Source: Phycisphaerae bacterium
GTDB lineage: Bacteria; Planctomycetota; Phycisphaerae; JAJVII01
Direction of reading: 5' to 3'
NCBI GenBank assembly: GCA_022072085.1
Contig: JAJVII010000049.1
Span: 1-64,000, forward strand
Length of the DNA stretch: 64,000 nt
Both the position numbers and the translations under genes were made by a program. Below are positions 53,807-62,356 of the stretch, in pieces (the first letter of the stretch is position 1; each line of letters begins with the position of its first letter). The notes beneath the pieces are model-generated. The model saw only the letters and a program-made list of their open reading frames with translations, ran no database searches and was not told the DNA's origin.

Positions 53807-55723
53807 ATGATGCGATCCATCGCAGTCGGTCTCGCGATCCTGTGGCTGGCATCGCCGTCGCGGGGGCAGGTGGAGTGCCCGCGCGTGCTGTCCGAGCACG
53901 TGGCCGACACGACCGACCTGGCTCGCTTCCGCAACTTCGCGGCCTGGAAGGACAAGACCGGCAACGCGCTGGCCGTCGCGGTCTGGCAGTATCTCTGCGA
54001 CAACCGGACGGGCCTCTACCACATGAACGAGGTCTGCGACGGGCCGGACCCGTCGTCGGAATACGCCACCGTTCGCGACCCGCTGAAGATTCTCAACGTC
54101 TACGGCGTGGGCTACTGCGGCATCTTCGGGCCGACGACCGCGGGCATCTACAAGGGGATGGGCTTCCCCGACGCCCGCTCGTTCGGCGTGGTTGACTACA
54201 GCCACAACGCCACCGAAGTCTTCTACGACAACGCGTGGCACTACCTCGACGTGGACCTGCGCGGGGCGCTGCTCAAGGCCGACGGCACGGTGGCGTCGCT
54301 GGCTGAGGTCCGCGCCCAGCGCGGCCTGTGGACCAACCCGCCGGTGAAGGTGTCGCCCTTCTTCCCGCACGATCCCAACCGCGGCCGCATCTACGACATC
54401 TACCACAAGAGCCAGATCAACTTCGACTACCGCTGGTTCCAGATGGGCCACACGATGGACTTTTCGCTTCGCCCGGGCGAGAGTTTCACACGCTGGTGGC
54501 ATCCGCAGGGCGGACGGTGGCGGCAGCTTCCCTCCTACGCCAGGAGCGCCTGGCTAATGAAGCTGATTGAGCAGCCGCCGGCCGGCTTCAAGTCCAACCA
54601 CGCGGATTTCTCGGTCTGGACGCAGGGCAACGGCCTGTGGCACTACGCGCCGAACCTGGCGGCGGCGTCGAGCGACTTCGCCCGCGGCGTCTACAGTTCC
54701 GCAGGCCTGGCGCCGGGCCGGGAGGGCCTGACGCTGACGGCTGCGCACGGCCAGGCGGTTTTCGAGGTCTTCACGCCCTACATCATCGTGCCGAAGGTCA
54801 ACGCGATTGCCGACCCCGACGATGACACGGACGCCGCGACGCTGACGCTGGACGCCGCGGCGGCCGTCGCGGTGGCTGTCTCGACCGATCACGGCTACAC
54901 TTGGCGGGAGGCGGCGACGTGCCAGCCAGGCCGGTCGACGCTGGACCTGACCCGCTGGGTGAAGGGAACCTATGGCTACCTGATCCGGCTGTCGGCCGAC
55001 GGCAAGGCCGGCGACGCCGTCGTCCGCTCGCTGGCCCTGGACACCTGGGTGCAGTGCGCCCCGGCGGCCCTGCCGCGGCTGGACAAGGGGGTGAACCATT
55101 GCAGCTATCAGGCCGGCGACCGCTACGGCCTGGTCACGCGCCCGACGATCTACGCGCCCGACTTCACCGACCGGGCCGCGCTGGCCCAGTTCGTCAAGGA
55201 ACTGCCCGCCGCCTACACGCCCGATAAGCTGAGCAGCCGCTGCCGCGGCGACGTCGTCGCCCGCTTCGACGCGCCGGCTGGGCGAAAGATCAGTTGGCTG
55301 ACCGTCGGCGCGGCCTTCACGACCCACCAGAACGCGGCCGCTGCCAAGACCGACAACCGCATCGCCTACGCGGTGGGCCAGCCGACGGGCTTCAAAGAAG
55401 TCTACAAGGCTGACGTGCCCGCGTGGGTCAACCACTGGCGATACCAGTGGGACCAGGACATCCGTCTGGACGCGCCGGCTGACACGGTCTACGTCCGCTA
55501 CACGGGCAACCCCGCGGTGGATCAGATCCGCGCGACGCTGCACTGCGTCGCGGCGGCCGATCAGCCGACCGACACGGCCGTCGAGATCACGCACGCCTTC
55601 AGGATCGGCGGCAAGGTGATTGAGAAGACCGTGGCGATGGATCGTCCAGGCGACTACACGATCCAGTGTGACGGCGATCCGGAGAACGTCTTCGTTCGGC
55701 TGGCTGTGCCGTCGTCGAAATGA
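53807..55723 (+). CDS. Secreted transglutaminase-like domain protein of unknown function
   Basis: The protein (638 residues) begins MMRSIAVGLAILWLASPSRG, a signal peptide. Residues ~95-150 look like a transglutaminase/papain-like core: YGVGYCGIFGPTTAGIYKGMG supplies the Cys, and SHNATEVFYDNAWHYLDVDL supplies His and Asp. The remaining 450 residues look β-rich, with DTWVQCAPAALPRLDKG and PADTVYVRYTGNPAV near the end, but no named domain. The ATG at 53807 was chosen because GGAG lies six bases upstream. It could be a protease-like or cross-linking enzyme acting on surface protein; the substrate is unknown. Confidence 0.7.
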   Translation: MMRSIAVGLAILWLASPSRGQVECPRVLSEHVADTTDLARFRNFAAWKDKTGNALAVAVWQYLCDNRTGLYHMNEVCDGPDPSSEYATVRDPLKILNVYGVGYCGIFGPTTAGIYKGMGFPDARSFGVVDYSHNATEVFYDNAWHYLDVDLRGALLKADGTVASLAEVRAQRGLWTNPPVKVSPFFPHDPNRGRIYDIYHKSQINFDYRWFQMGHTMDFSLRPGESFTRWWHPQGGRWRQLPSYARSAWLMKLIEQPPAGFKSNHADFSVWTQGNGLWHYAPNLAAASSDFARGVYSSAGLAPGREGLTLTAAHGQAVFEVFTPYIIVPKVNAIADPDDDTDAATLTLDAAAAVAVAVSTDHGYTWREAATCQPGRSTLDLTRWVKGTYGYLIRLSADGKAGDAVVRSLALDTWVQCAPAALPRLDKGVNHCSYQAGDRYGLVTRPTIYAPDFTDRAALAQFVKELPAAYTPDKLSSRCRGDVVARFDAPAGRKISWLTVGAAFTTHQNAAAAKTDNRIAYAVGQPTGFKEVYKADVPAWVNHWRYQWDQDIRLDAPADTVYVRYTGNPAVDQIRATLHCVAAADQPTDTAVEITHAFRIGGKVIEKTVAMDRPGDYTIQCDGDPENVFVRLAVPSSK

Positions 55724-55753
55724 GAATACGCCGGCGGGCGGCCGGCCCGCGGC

Positions 55754-56305
55754 TCAGTCGCTCCTGGCTGCCGGTTGAGTTGTCGCCGCGACGCGCTTCA
55801 TGCGGTAGATGCCCTTGTACATCTTCGAGTCGAACGTCGAGTAAAACTCGGTCACGGTGACGTAGCCTTTGTAGCGATAGATGCCGCCCGAGAGCAGGCC
55901 CAGGTCCTTCTCGCCCTCGAACAGCCACTTGCCAGGTTCCCTGGTCACGCGGAGCGTCACTTCGGAGTCGTGCGTCAGGACCTTGAAGAACGTGGCGTGG
56001 AACTTGGCCCCGTAGGAGGACTCGTCGATGCGGCGGACCGTGCATTGCAGCGTGCCGCTGTCGTCGCCGGACTGGGTGGACCATTGGCCTGCCCACTGGC
56101 CGATCATCAGGTCAGCCGGCGCTTGCGGCTCGCTCACGCCGGGCGCCGCGGCCGGGTTGATCGTCGTCTGCTCCGGTTCGCAGCCGAGGCGGCAGCCGTA
56201 ACCCGCGTGGCTGAGCGCCGCGCCCAGGGCGATCAGCAGCGCGACGGGCGCGCCCGCGGCGATCCATCGCCTGCGTCTGCTCCGGGATTGAGCGGTCTTC
56301 GGCAT
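55754..56305 (-). CDS. Membrane-anchored protein of unknown function
   Basis: The 183-residue protein has one N-terminal membrane helix (WIAAGAPVALLIALGAALSHAG) after a basic leader (SRSRRRR), so it is anchored with most of the chain outside the cytoplasm. The body contains MIGQWAGQWSTQSGD, HATFFKVLTHDSEVTL and YKGYVTVTEFYSTFDSKMYKGIYRMKR, a lipocalin-like β pattern. No family name is certain. ATG 56305 was preferred to a longer frame reaching 56563 that runs into the divergent gene. It converges with the transglutaminase-like gene. Confidence 0.55.
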   Translation of the reverse strand: MPKTAQSRSRRRRWIAAGAPVALLIALGAALSHAGYGCRLGCEPEQTTINPAAAPGVSEPQAPADLMIGQWAGQWSTQSGDDSGTLQCTVRRIDESSYGAKFHATFFKVLTHDSEVTLRVTREPGKWLFEGEKDLGLLSGGIYRYKGYVTVTEFYSTFDSKMYKGIYRMKRVAATTQPAARSD

Positions 56306-56507
56306 GCGGGGGGGCGACTCCCGTTCGAGGCTGACCGGACGCGGCCGACCTGGGACCACCCCGGGCCGACGCACCGTCATTATCGCCGCTGCCGTCCTTC
56401 CCGCAAGGCCGCGACGCGCCGGCCGACGACGCCCGGAACCCTCTGGTCGGCCGCACGTAACCTGATACGATCCCTGCCGGGGCCCAACGCCCGACCGGAG
56501 AGCGATC

Positions 56508-57881
56508 ATGCTGCCGAGCAAGGAACACCTGCGCCGCGTGCTGGGCGAGGTCATCGTCGCCAAGGCCGCCCAGGGCTACGTCACCGCCGGGCTGAACAAG
56601 AAACTGGCCCGCCTTCCCGACCGCTACGACGCGCTGGGCGACTTCGCCCAGCGGCTCGAACAGCTCGATCTGCGGGCCGACTGGCCTTACCTCGAGCCGG
56701 AGGCCTGGCCGAAGATCGTCGCCCAGATGGATCGCGACCGGCCGCTGGGCCCGATGGCGGAGATCAACCCGAAGCGCGTCGCCCCGCGGGTCGAGGCTGC
56801 CTTCCTTTCCTCGGTCGCCGGCTGCATCCTGGGCAAGCCGCTGGAGGTGAACCCGACGCTGGCCGAGATTCGTGCCGCCGCCGAGAAGGCGGGCGTCTGG
56901 CCGCTGGACGACTACGTCCCCGGCGCGATGATCGACGCGATGCCGCGGGCCCACGGCAGCCGGGCGACCTGCGCCCGCGAGGCGATCCGCTTCGTCGCAC
57001 CCGACGACGACATCAACTACACGATCCTTGGCATGCTCGTGCTGGAGCGGCACGGCATCGGCTTTGCGCCGGCGAACCTCCGCAGCCTTTGGCTGGAGAA
57101 CCTTCCGATCGGCATGACCTTCGGGCCGGAGCGCAAGGTTCTGCTGGATGCGGGGCAGTGGTCCTGGTCGGGCATTGCGGGCGAGCCGCCCTACGCCGAC
57201 TGGGTCCGCCTGTTCAACCCGAAGGACGAGTACTGCGGCGCGCTGATCCGCGCCGACGCCTACGGCTATGCCTGCCCGGGCTACCCGGCGCTGGCGGCGG
57301 AACTGGCGTTCCGCGACGCGAGCTTCACGCACCGCCGCACGGGCGTCTACGGCACGATGTACGTCGCCGCCGCGATCGCCGTCGCCTTCACCCGCCCGCG
57401 CGATCCGCTGGAGATCTTCGCAACCGCCCAGCGGTTCATCCCCCGGCAGAGCCGGCTGCACGAGATCGCCGACGACTGCCTGTCGATCGTCGCTGACGCG
57501 AAGGATTGGCTGGACGCGTACGAAAGGATTCACTTCAAGTACGACGAGTTCTGCCACTGCCGCATCTACCAGGAGATCGGCACGATGATCAACACCCTGC
57601 GCTTCGCCCAGGACATCGGCGACGGCATCTGTAAGCAGGTGGCGCAGGGCAACGACACCGACAGCTTCGGCGCGACGTGCGGCTCGATCCTGGGCGCTTA
57701 CTTCGGCCGCGGAGGCCTGGAGGACCGCTGGCTCGCCCCGTTCAACGACGACCTGCGGACGACGGTCGCCGACTTTCACGAGGGATCGCTGTCCGCGGTG
57801 GCCGAGCGGATGGGCAAGCTTCCCGCAATCATCAAGCCGCAGTGGCAACTCCGCGACGACGTGCGCAAGCAGAAGAAGTGA
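56508..57881 (+). CDS. ADP-ribosylglycohydrolase family protein
   Basis: The 457-residue protein carries the ADP-ribosylglycohydrolase signature: VEAAFLSSVAGCILGKPLE at the first metal region, DDDINYTILGMLVLE (acidic cluster), and the hallmark QGNDTDSFGATCGSILGAYFG near residue 385. The family removes ADP-ribose from proteins or nitrogenase reductase using two Mg ions; the target here is unknown. It starts MLPSKEHLRRVLGEVIVAKA after GGAGAG. There is no ADP-ribosyltransferase nearby. Confidence 0.85.
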   Translation: MLPSKEHLRRVLGEVIVAKAAQGYVTAGLNKKLARLPDRYDALGDFAQRLEQLDLRADWPYLEPEAWPKIVAQMDRDRPLGPMAEINPKRVAPRVEAAFLSSVAGCILGKPLEVNPTLAEIRAAAEKAGVWPLDDYVPGAMIDAMPRAHGSRATCAREAIRFVAPDDDINYTILGMLVLERHGIGFAPANLRSLWLENLPIGMTFGPERKVLLDAGQWSWSGIAGEPPYADWVRLFNPKDEYCGALIRADAYGYACPGYPALAAELAFRDASFTHRRTGVYGTMYVAAAIAVAFTRPRDPLEIFATAQRFIPRQSRLHEIADDCLSIVADAKDWLDAYERIHFKYDEFCHCRIYQEIGTMINTLRFAQDIGDGICKQVAQGNDTDSFGATCGSILGAYFGRGGLEDRWLAPFNDDLRTTVADFHEGSLSAVAERMGKLPAIIKPQWQLRDDVRKQKK

Positions 57882-57982
57882 TCGTTTCTCCCGGGCCCCC
57901 GGCGAGCACGCCCCGTCGGCTGGGCGTGCAGCCGGCCGGCCGAGGGCCTGACACGCCGGGCAGGCCGGGATAGACTAATCGC

Positions 57983-58585
57983 ATGGACCAGCGCAAGCGG
58001 GAAATCCGCGACGAGATTCGTCGGCGGCTGGCGGCCGTGTCGGCGGCGGAGATGGCGGCGGCGGCGGCGGCGGTTGCCGACCGCGTCATGGAACTGTCAG
58101 CCTGGGCTGAGGCCCGCGTGCTCATGGCGTTCATCTCGCTGCCCGGGGAGATCGACACCGCGCCGATCCTCTCGGCGGCGCTCGCCTGCGGCAAGCAGCT
58201 CATCGTGCCGCGGGTGGACTGGGCCGGTCGGCGGATGCAGGCCGTCGCGATCGAGTCGCTGGACGAGGGGCTGGCGGCCGGCCGATACGGCATCGTCGAG
58301 CCGACCGGCGGGCTCGAGGTCGAGCCTGAGGCGATCGACCTGGTGCTCGTGCCGGGGCTCGCGTTCGACGCGGGCGGCGGGCGGCTGGGGCGGGGCGGGG
58401 GATTTTACGACCGCTTCCTGGCTGGCGCGAGCCTGCGGGCCGTGGCCGCGGCACTGGCGCTGGAGTGCCAACGTTGGCCCGAGCCCTTGCCGCTGGGCCC
58501 GCAGGACATGCCGGTGGACCTGCTGGTGACCGAGCGGGGGGGGCATCCCTTCACACAACGCGGGCGCGACGTGATCGGGACATAG
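57983..58585 (+). CDS. 5-formyltetrahydrofolate cyclo-ligase
   Basis: This enzyme makes 5,10-methenyl-THF from 5-formyl-THF with ATP. The 200-residue protein has the family layout: a basic N-terminus (DQRKREIRDEIRRRLAAVS), VLMAFISLPGEIDTAPIL, IDLVLVPGLAFDAGGGRLGRGGGFYDRFL (the ATP loop), and DMPVDLLVTERG. It lies near glyA, another one-carbon folate gene, though not in one operon. An Ala-rich helix follows the start. Confidence 0.9.
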   Translation: MDQRKREIRDEIRRRLAAVSAAEMAAAAAAVADRVMELSAWAEARVLMAFISLPGEIDTAPILSAALACGKQLIVPRVDWAGRRMQAVAIESLDEGLAAGRYGIVEPTGGLEVEPEAIDLVLVPGLAFDAGGGRLGRGGGFYDRFLAGASLRAVAAALALECQRWPEPLPLGPQDMPVDLLVTERGGHPFTQRGRDVIGT

Positions 58586-58610
58586 CCAGCGCGGGGCACG
58601 CCAACTCACT

Positions 58611-59243
58611 TCACTGACTGGGCGGCGCGACGAATCGGAAGCTGGCGACGATTTCGTCCAGATCGGATCGCTGCGGTGAGCCGATGGGCGTTGCGGCCCA
58701 GACGATCCACGCCTGGCCGCCGCGGGCGAGCAGGCCGACGCGCAGCTCCGTTGGGACTCCGTTGCGCGAGACCTGGAGGCGGAAGTCGGCCCGCGTGCCG
58801 CCCAGCCCCGCGTCAGCCGACTGCGCCGGGCGCAGCGGCGTCGGCGTGCCATAGGCCTGCTCGATGGCGCCCAGCAGGGCGTCGGCGAGGTTGCTCCCGT
58901 CCGGTTGCGTGGAGGGAAGGGCGGCGTGCCAGACCTCCACGCGCGGGGCGAGCGGGTCGCCGCGGCGGGCGGCGGTGAGGCCCTCGGACGTGGGGTAGAT
59001 GGCGAAGCAGAAGCGGTCGACGATCGTGGCGACGGCGTCAGGCGGCTGCGGCCGGGGGGCGTCGGCGGTCGGTCCCACGCCGTCGGGCCCGAAGCGGACC
59101 CAGAGGCGCGAGTCCGGGTCGTAGTAGATGCGGTCGCGTGCCGGCAGGCCGTGCCGACGGTCGAACAGCCCCCAGCCGAACCAGACAGCCAGGCAGATGG
59201 CGGCGAAGATGAGCGGTACGACGGCCCAGCGTAGGATGCGCAT
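58611..59243 (-). CDS. Membrane-anchored protein of unknown function
   Basis: The 210-residue protein has one N-terminal membrane helix ([22 protein letters not shown]). The rest looks like a compact α/β domain with [32 protein letters not shown] and a closing [10 protein letters not shown], resembling domains in other planctomycete unknowns. ATG 59243 with AGGAG upstream was chosen. It converges with the cyclo-ligase gene (25-base gap). Confidence 0.6.
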   Translation of the reverse strand: MRILRWAVVPLIFAAICLAVWFGWGLFDRRHGLPARDRIYYDPDSRLWVRFGPDGVGPTADAPRPQPPDAVATIVDRFCFAIYPTSEGLTAARRGDPLAPRVEVWHAALPSTQPDGSNLADALLGAIEQAYGTPTPLRPAQSADAGLGGTRADFRLQVSRNGVPTELRVGLLARGGQAWIVWAATPIGSPQRSDLDEIVASFRFVAPPSQ

Positions 59244-59331
59244 GGTGGGCTCCTGACCGACTTCAACGTTCCGTTGCACGTCGTCGGCGCTGCGTTAGAA
59301 TACCCGCTCCGTGGGCGAGGAGCGAGGGACA

Positions 59332-59838
59332 ATGGCCTGGGCCGACTGTCACAGCCTGCGATCGGTGCTCACGCTGAACAACCGGGCGGCTACGCGGCCG
59401 GACCACCCCTGTGCGGACCTGCGGACGCGGTACCTGGTGATGGACCGGCCGCGGGCGTGGCGCTGCGTGCAGACCTGCATCGAGCGGCTGGGCAAGCGCT
59501 GGCGGATCGAGGACGAGACGCCGGCGTCGGGGACGTTTCACATGGCCTGCCGGTCGCGCTGGCGGATGTTCACCGACGACGTGAAGGTCTCGCTCTGGCC
59601 GGCAGAGGCCGGCAGCGGCAGCATCGCGGTGGACCTGATGAGTTCCAGCCGCACGGGCCGATGCGACTTCGGCCGATGCGCCCGCAACATTGTCGATTTC
59701 TACCGGGCACTGGAGGCCTACCTCCAGCTCGTGCCGGGCAGGAACAATGGTTCGACGTTCGATGTTCGACGTTCGGGGTCGGAGGAGGACAAGGGACAGG
59801 CCGCCGGACCGGATTCGACTTCGAACCTCGACCTCTGA
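59332..59838 (+). CDS. DUF1499-like protein with repeat-derived tail
   Basis: The 168-residue protein has the DUF1499 pattern: [43 protein letters not shown] and [28 protein letters not shown] (the SSSRxGxxDxGxNxxRI-like stretch). The function of this family is unknown. After residue ~140 the sequence turns to low complexity ([18 protein letters not shown]...), encoded by the GACGTTCGA repeat at 59749, so the tail is translated repeat. ATG 59332 is near GAGGGAC. Confidence 0.65.
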   Translation: MAWADCHSLRSVLTLNNRAATRPDHPCADLRTRYLVMDRPRAWRCVQTCIERLGKRWRIEDETPASGTFHMACRSRWRMFTDDVKVSLWPAEAGSGSIAVDLMSSSRTGRCDFGRCARNIVDFYRALEAYLQLVPGRNNGSTFDVRRSGSEEDKGQAAGPDSTSNLDL

Positions 59839-59848
59839 ACGTCGAACG
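59749..59848. repeat. Imperfect inverted repeat related to that at 6894
   Basis: The left arm (59749-59781) reads GGTTCGACGTTCGATGTTCG and on; the right arm (59813-59848) is roughly its reverse complement with CTTCGAACCTCGACC. The units match the element at 6894-6997. Its left half lies inside the DUF1499-like gene and the right half runs to just before the glyA ribosome binding site. Confidence 0.6.
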
Positions 59849-59867
59849 ATCAACAGAGGAGCCAAGG

Positions 59868-61127
59868 ATGTCATCGCAGGACCGTTACAGCGCGATCAAG
59901 GATGTTGACCCGGAAGTTTACCAGGCGATCCTGAACGAGACCGGCCGCCAGCACGATACGCTGGAGCTGATCGCCTCGGAGAACCATGTCAGCCTGGCCG
60001 TCATGCAGGCGGCCGGGAGTTGCCTGACCAACAAGTACGCCGAGGGCTACCCGGGCAAGCGCTACTACGGCGGCTGCCAGTTCGTCGACGTGGTCGAGCA
60101 GCTCGCAATCGACCGGGCGCTGAAGCTCTTCGGCGCCGACCACGCCAACGTCCAGCCGCACTCCGGCAGCCAGGCCAACGCGGCCGTCTATCTTGCGGCC
60201 CTGTCGCCGGGCGACACGATCCTCAGCCTGGACCTCGCCCACGGCGGCCACCTGACGCACGGCATGAAGATCAACCTGTCCGGTCTGCTCTACAACATCG
60301 TCCACTACGGCGTGGACCCGCAGACCGAGACGCTGAACATGGCGACCATCGCCGCGCTGGCCCGCGAGCACAAGCCCAAGCTCATCATCGCCGGGGCGTC
60401 GGCCTACCCGCGTGTCTTCGACTTCGACGCCTTCGCGTCCATCGCCAGGGAGGTCGGCGCCCTGCTGATGGTGGACATGGCCCACTTCGCCGGGCTGGTG
60501 GCCGCCGGCGAGCACCCCGACCCCATGCCGATGAGCGACTTCGTCACGACGACGACGCACAAGACGCTGCGCGGCCCGCGCGGCGGCATGATCCTGTGCA
60601 AGGCCGACTGGGCCAAGAAGATCAACTCTCGCGTCTTCCCCGGCACGCAGGGCGGGCCGCTGATGCACATCATCGCCGCCAAGGCCGTCGCCTTTGCCGA
60701 GGCCCTCAAGCCCGCGTTCAAGACCTACCAGCGGCAGATTCGCCGGAATGCCGCCGCGCTGGCCGACGCGATCATGTCCCGCGGGCTCAAGCTCGTCAGC
60801 GGCGGGACCGACAACCACCTGATGCTCGTGGACCTTCGGCCGAGCCACCCCGACGCCACCGGGGCCGCGGCTGAGGCGTGGCTGGGCCAGGCCAACATCG
60901 TCGTCAACAAGAACATGATCCCCTTCGACCAGCGCAAGCCGGTCGAGACCTCCGGCCTGCGGATCGGCACGCCGGCCCTGACGACGCGCGGGCTGACCGA
61001 GGGGCACATGAAGACCGTCGGCGGCCTGATCGCCGAGGTCATCAACTCCAGCGGCGACGAGAAGGTGATTGCGAAGGCCAGGGCCACCGTCGCCGACCTG
61101 TGCAACCAGTTCCCCCTTCCGGGTTGA
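59868..61127 (+). CDS. glyA: Serine hydroxymethyltransferase
   Basis: GlyA interconverts serine and glycine with THF. The 419-residue protein shows [50 protein letters not shown], and [17 protein letters not shown], where the Lys of HKT binds PLP. Its length and C-terminus are normal. ATG 59868 has GAGGAG upstream. The cyclo-ligase at 57983 fits the same one-carbon pathway. Confidence 0.96.
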   Translation: MSSQDRYSAIKDVDPEVYQAILNETGRQHDTLELIASENHVSLAVMQAAGSCLTNKYAEGYPGKRYYGGCQFVDVVEQLAIDRALKLFGADHANVQPHSGSQANAAVYLAALSPGDTILSLDLAHGGHLTHGMKINLSGLLYNIVHYGVDPQTETLNMATIAALAREHKPKLIIAGASAYPRVFDFDAFASIAREVGALLMVDMAHFAGLVAAGEHPDPMPMSDFVTTTTHKTLRGPRGGMILCKADWAKKINSRVFPGTQGGPLMHIIAAKAVAFAEALKPAFKTYQRQIRRNAAALADAIMSRGLKLVSGGTDNHLMLVDLRPSHPDATGAAAEAWLGQANIVVNKNMIPFDQRKPVETSGLRIGTPALTTRGLTEGHMKTVGGLIAEVINSSGDEKVIAKARATVADLCNQFPLPG

Positions 61128-61133
61128 TCGCCC

Positions 61134-62243
61134 TCATCCGCCCGCCGGGCCGAGCTTGTCGCCGGCGTGCTTGAGGTGGCGGTCCATCCAACTCACCAGC
61201 AGCGCCCGTGTCTGGGCGGTCATCGCGTGGCCGTCGCCGAAGACGAAGAACGCGTGGTTGGCCTGGGCGTCCAGCAGGCGATAGAGTTCGGCCAGGTTCA
61301 CGTGCAGGCCGACGCGCTGCGACTGGGCGGCGAAGTCGGTGTCGTTGATTGCGAAGACCTCCAGCAGCGGGCGCGGCGCGATCAAGGCCATCATCTCGTG
61401 GAAGTCGCATTCGACCCGCTCGCCGGCCAGCAGCCGCGGGCGAAGCTGCGGGAAGTAAACGTACCAGTGGTCTCGCGACCAGTGCAGCGGCGCGGGGTTC
61501 TGGTTGATCGTCAGTCCCGCGCAGTGCGGGAACGCTGCCCGCACTCGGTCGTCGACGGCCGCCAGGAAGATCGTGTTATGCCCGCCCAACGAGTGACCGG
61601 TGGCGCCGATCCGCCCGGCATCGACCTCTGGCAGCCCGCACAGCACGTCCAGCGCGATCCGGTTCTCGAAAGTACTCTTGCCGCAGGCGCTCCAGTTGGG
61701 GTGGCGGGCGTAAAACTCAGCCGTGTCGTAGGCCCGGGCGGTCTTTGGCCGCCGCGTCGCGCAGCAGAAGTGCTCCGGCGAGAGCGTCACGTAGCCTGCC
61801 CTGGCCAGCAGGCGGGCGAAGTCCTTGCCGTCGATCCGCCCGTTGCCGGGCTCGGGCTCGTCGGCAGAAGGCGGCAGGCCAAGCGTCTGGCGGGCGCCCC
61901 AGTTGGTCGTGCCGTGGATGCAGAGCACCGCAGGCCGACCGCCCGGGGGCGCGTCGCCCGCGGGGATTGCCAGGTAGGCGTGGGCCCGCTCGTCGGGCTC
62001 GACGAAGTAGCTGATCCGCCTGATCGCAAAACCCTCGGCGTCGGTCCACTCCTCGTGCACCCGCACGTCCAGGTCGTGTGGTCGTGGCGGCGCGGCCTCC
62101 ATCCGCAAAAGGGCGAGGAATCGCTCGCGCACCTTCTCGCGTTTGGTCGCCCAGTCCGCCGGCGTATCGACGCCCGCCAGCAGATCGTCCCAGGGCGTGA
62201 CTACCGGGTCCGGGGTCCAGTTGGGATGGCTCGGTTCGTTCAT
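61134..62243 (-). CDS. α/β-hydrolase, acetyl-esterase-like
   Basis: The 369-residue protein has an α/β-hydrolase core: PAVLCIHGTTNWGARQTL (oxyanion strand), ARAGYVTLSPEHFCC, IGATGHSLGGHNTIFLAA (GxSxGG nucleophile elbow), APRPLLEVFAINDTDF and NHAFFVFGDGHAM with the final His. It resembles cephalosporin-deacetylase/xylan-esterase-type hydrolases. No signal peptide is seen. ATG 62243 with AGGAGG was chosen over a longer frame. It is divergent from another hydrolase gene. Confidence 0.8.
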   Translation of the reverse strand: MNEPSHPNWTPDPVVTPWDDLLAGVDTPADWATKREKVRERFLALLRMEAAPPRPHDLDVRVHEEWTDAEGFAIRRISYFVEPDERAHAYLAIPAGDAPPGGRPAVLCIHGTTNWGARQTLGLPPSADEPEPGNGRIDGKDFARLLARAGYVTLSPEHFCCATRRPKTARAYDTAEFYARHPNWSACGKSTFENRIALDVLCGLPEVDAGRIGATGHSLGGHNTIFLAAVDDRVRAAFPHCAGLTINQNPAPLHWSRDHWYVYFPQLRPRLLAGERVECDFHEMMALIAPRPLLEVFAINDTDFAAQSQRVGLHVNLAELYRLLDAQANHAFFVFGDGHAMTAQTRALLVSWMDRHLKHAGDKLGPAGG

Positions 62244-62285
62244 CGGTTCCTCCTGCCGCTGGTTTACCGCGTCGTCCGGATTCCT

Positions 62286-62309
62286 GCAATGAGGCATTGC
62301 TTGCATTGC
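62286..62309. promoter_or_regulatory. Inverted and direct GCAATG/CATTGC repeats between divergent genes
   Basis: GCAATG, three bases, then CATTGC, and two bases later another GCATTGC, lie in the 113-base gap between the two divergent hydrolase genes. The arrangement resembles an operator controlling both. No clear promoter hexamers were identified. Confidence 0.35.
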
Positions 62310-62356
62310 CCGCGCGGCAGCGGTTAGTCTGGGCGCATCATCGCAAGGAGCACGCC

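Noticed and set aside
59839-59867. Glycine or THF riboswitch before glyA
   Set aside because: The gap is only 29 bases and is occupied by the dispersed repeat and a ribosome binding site; no room for an aptamer.
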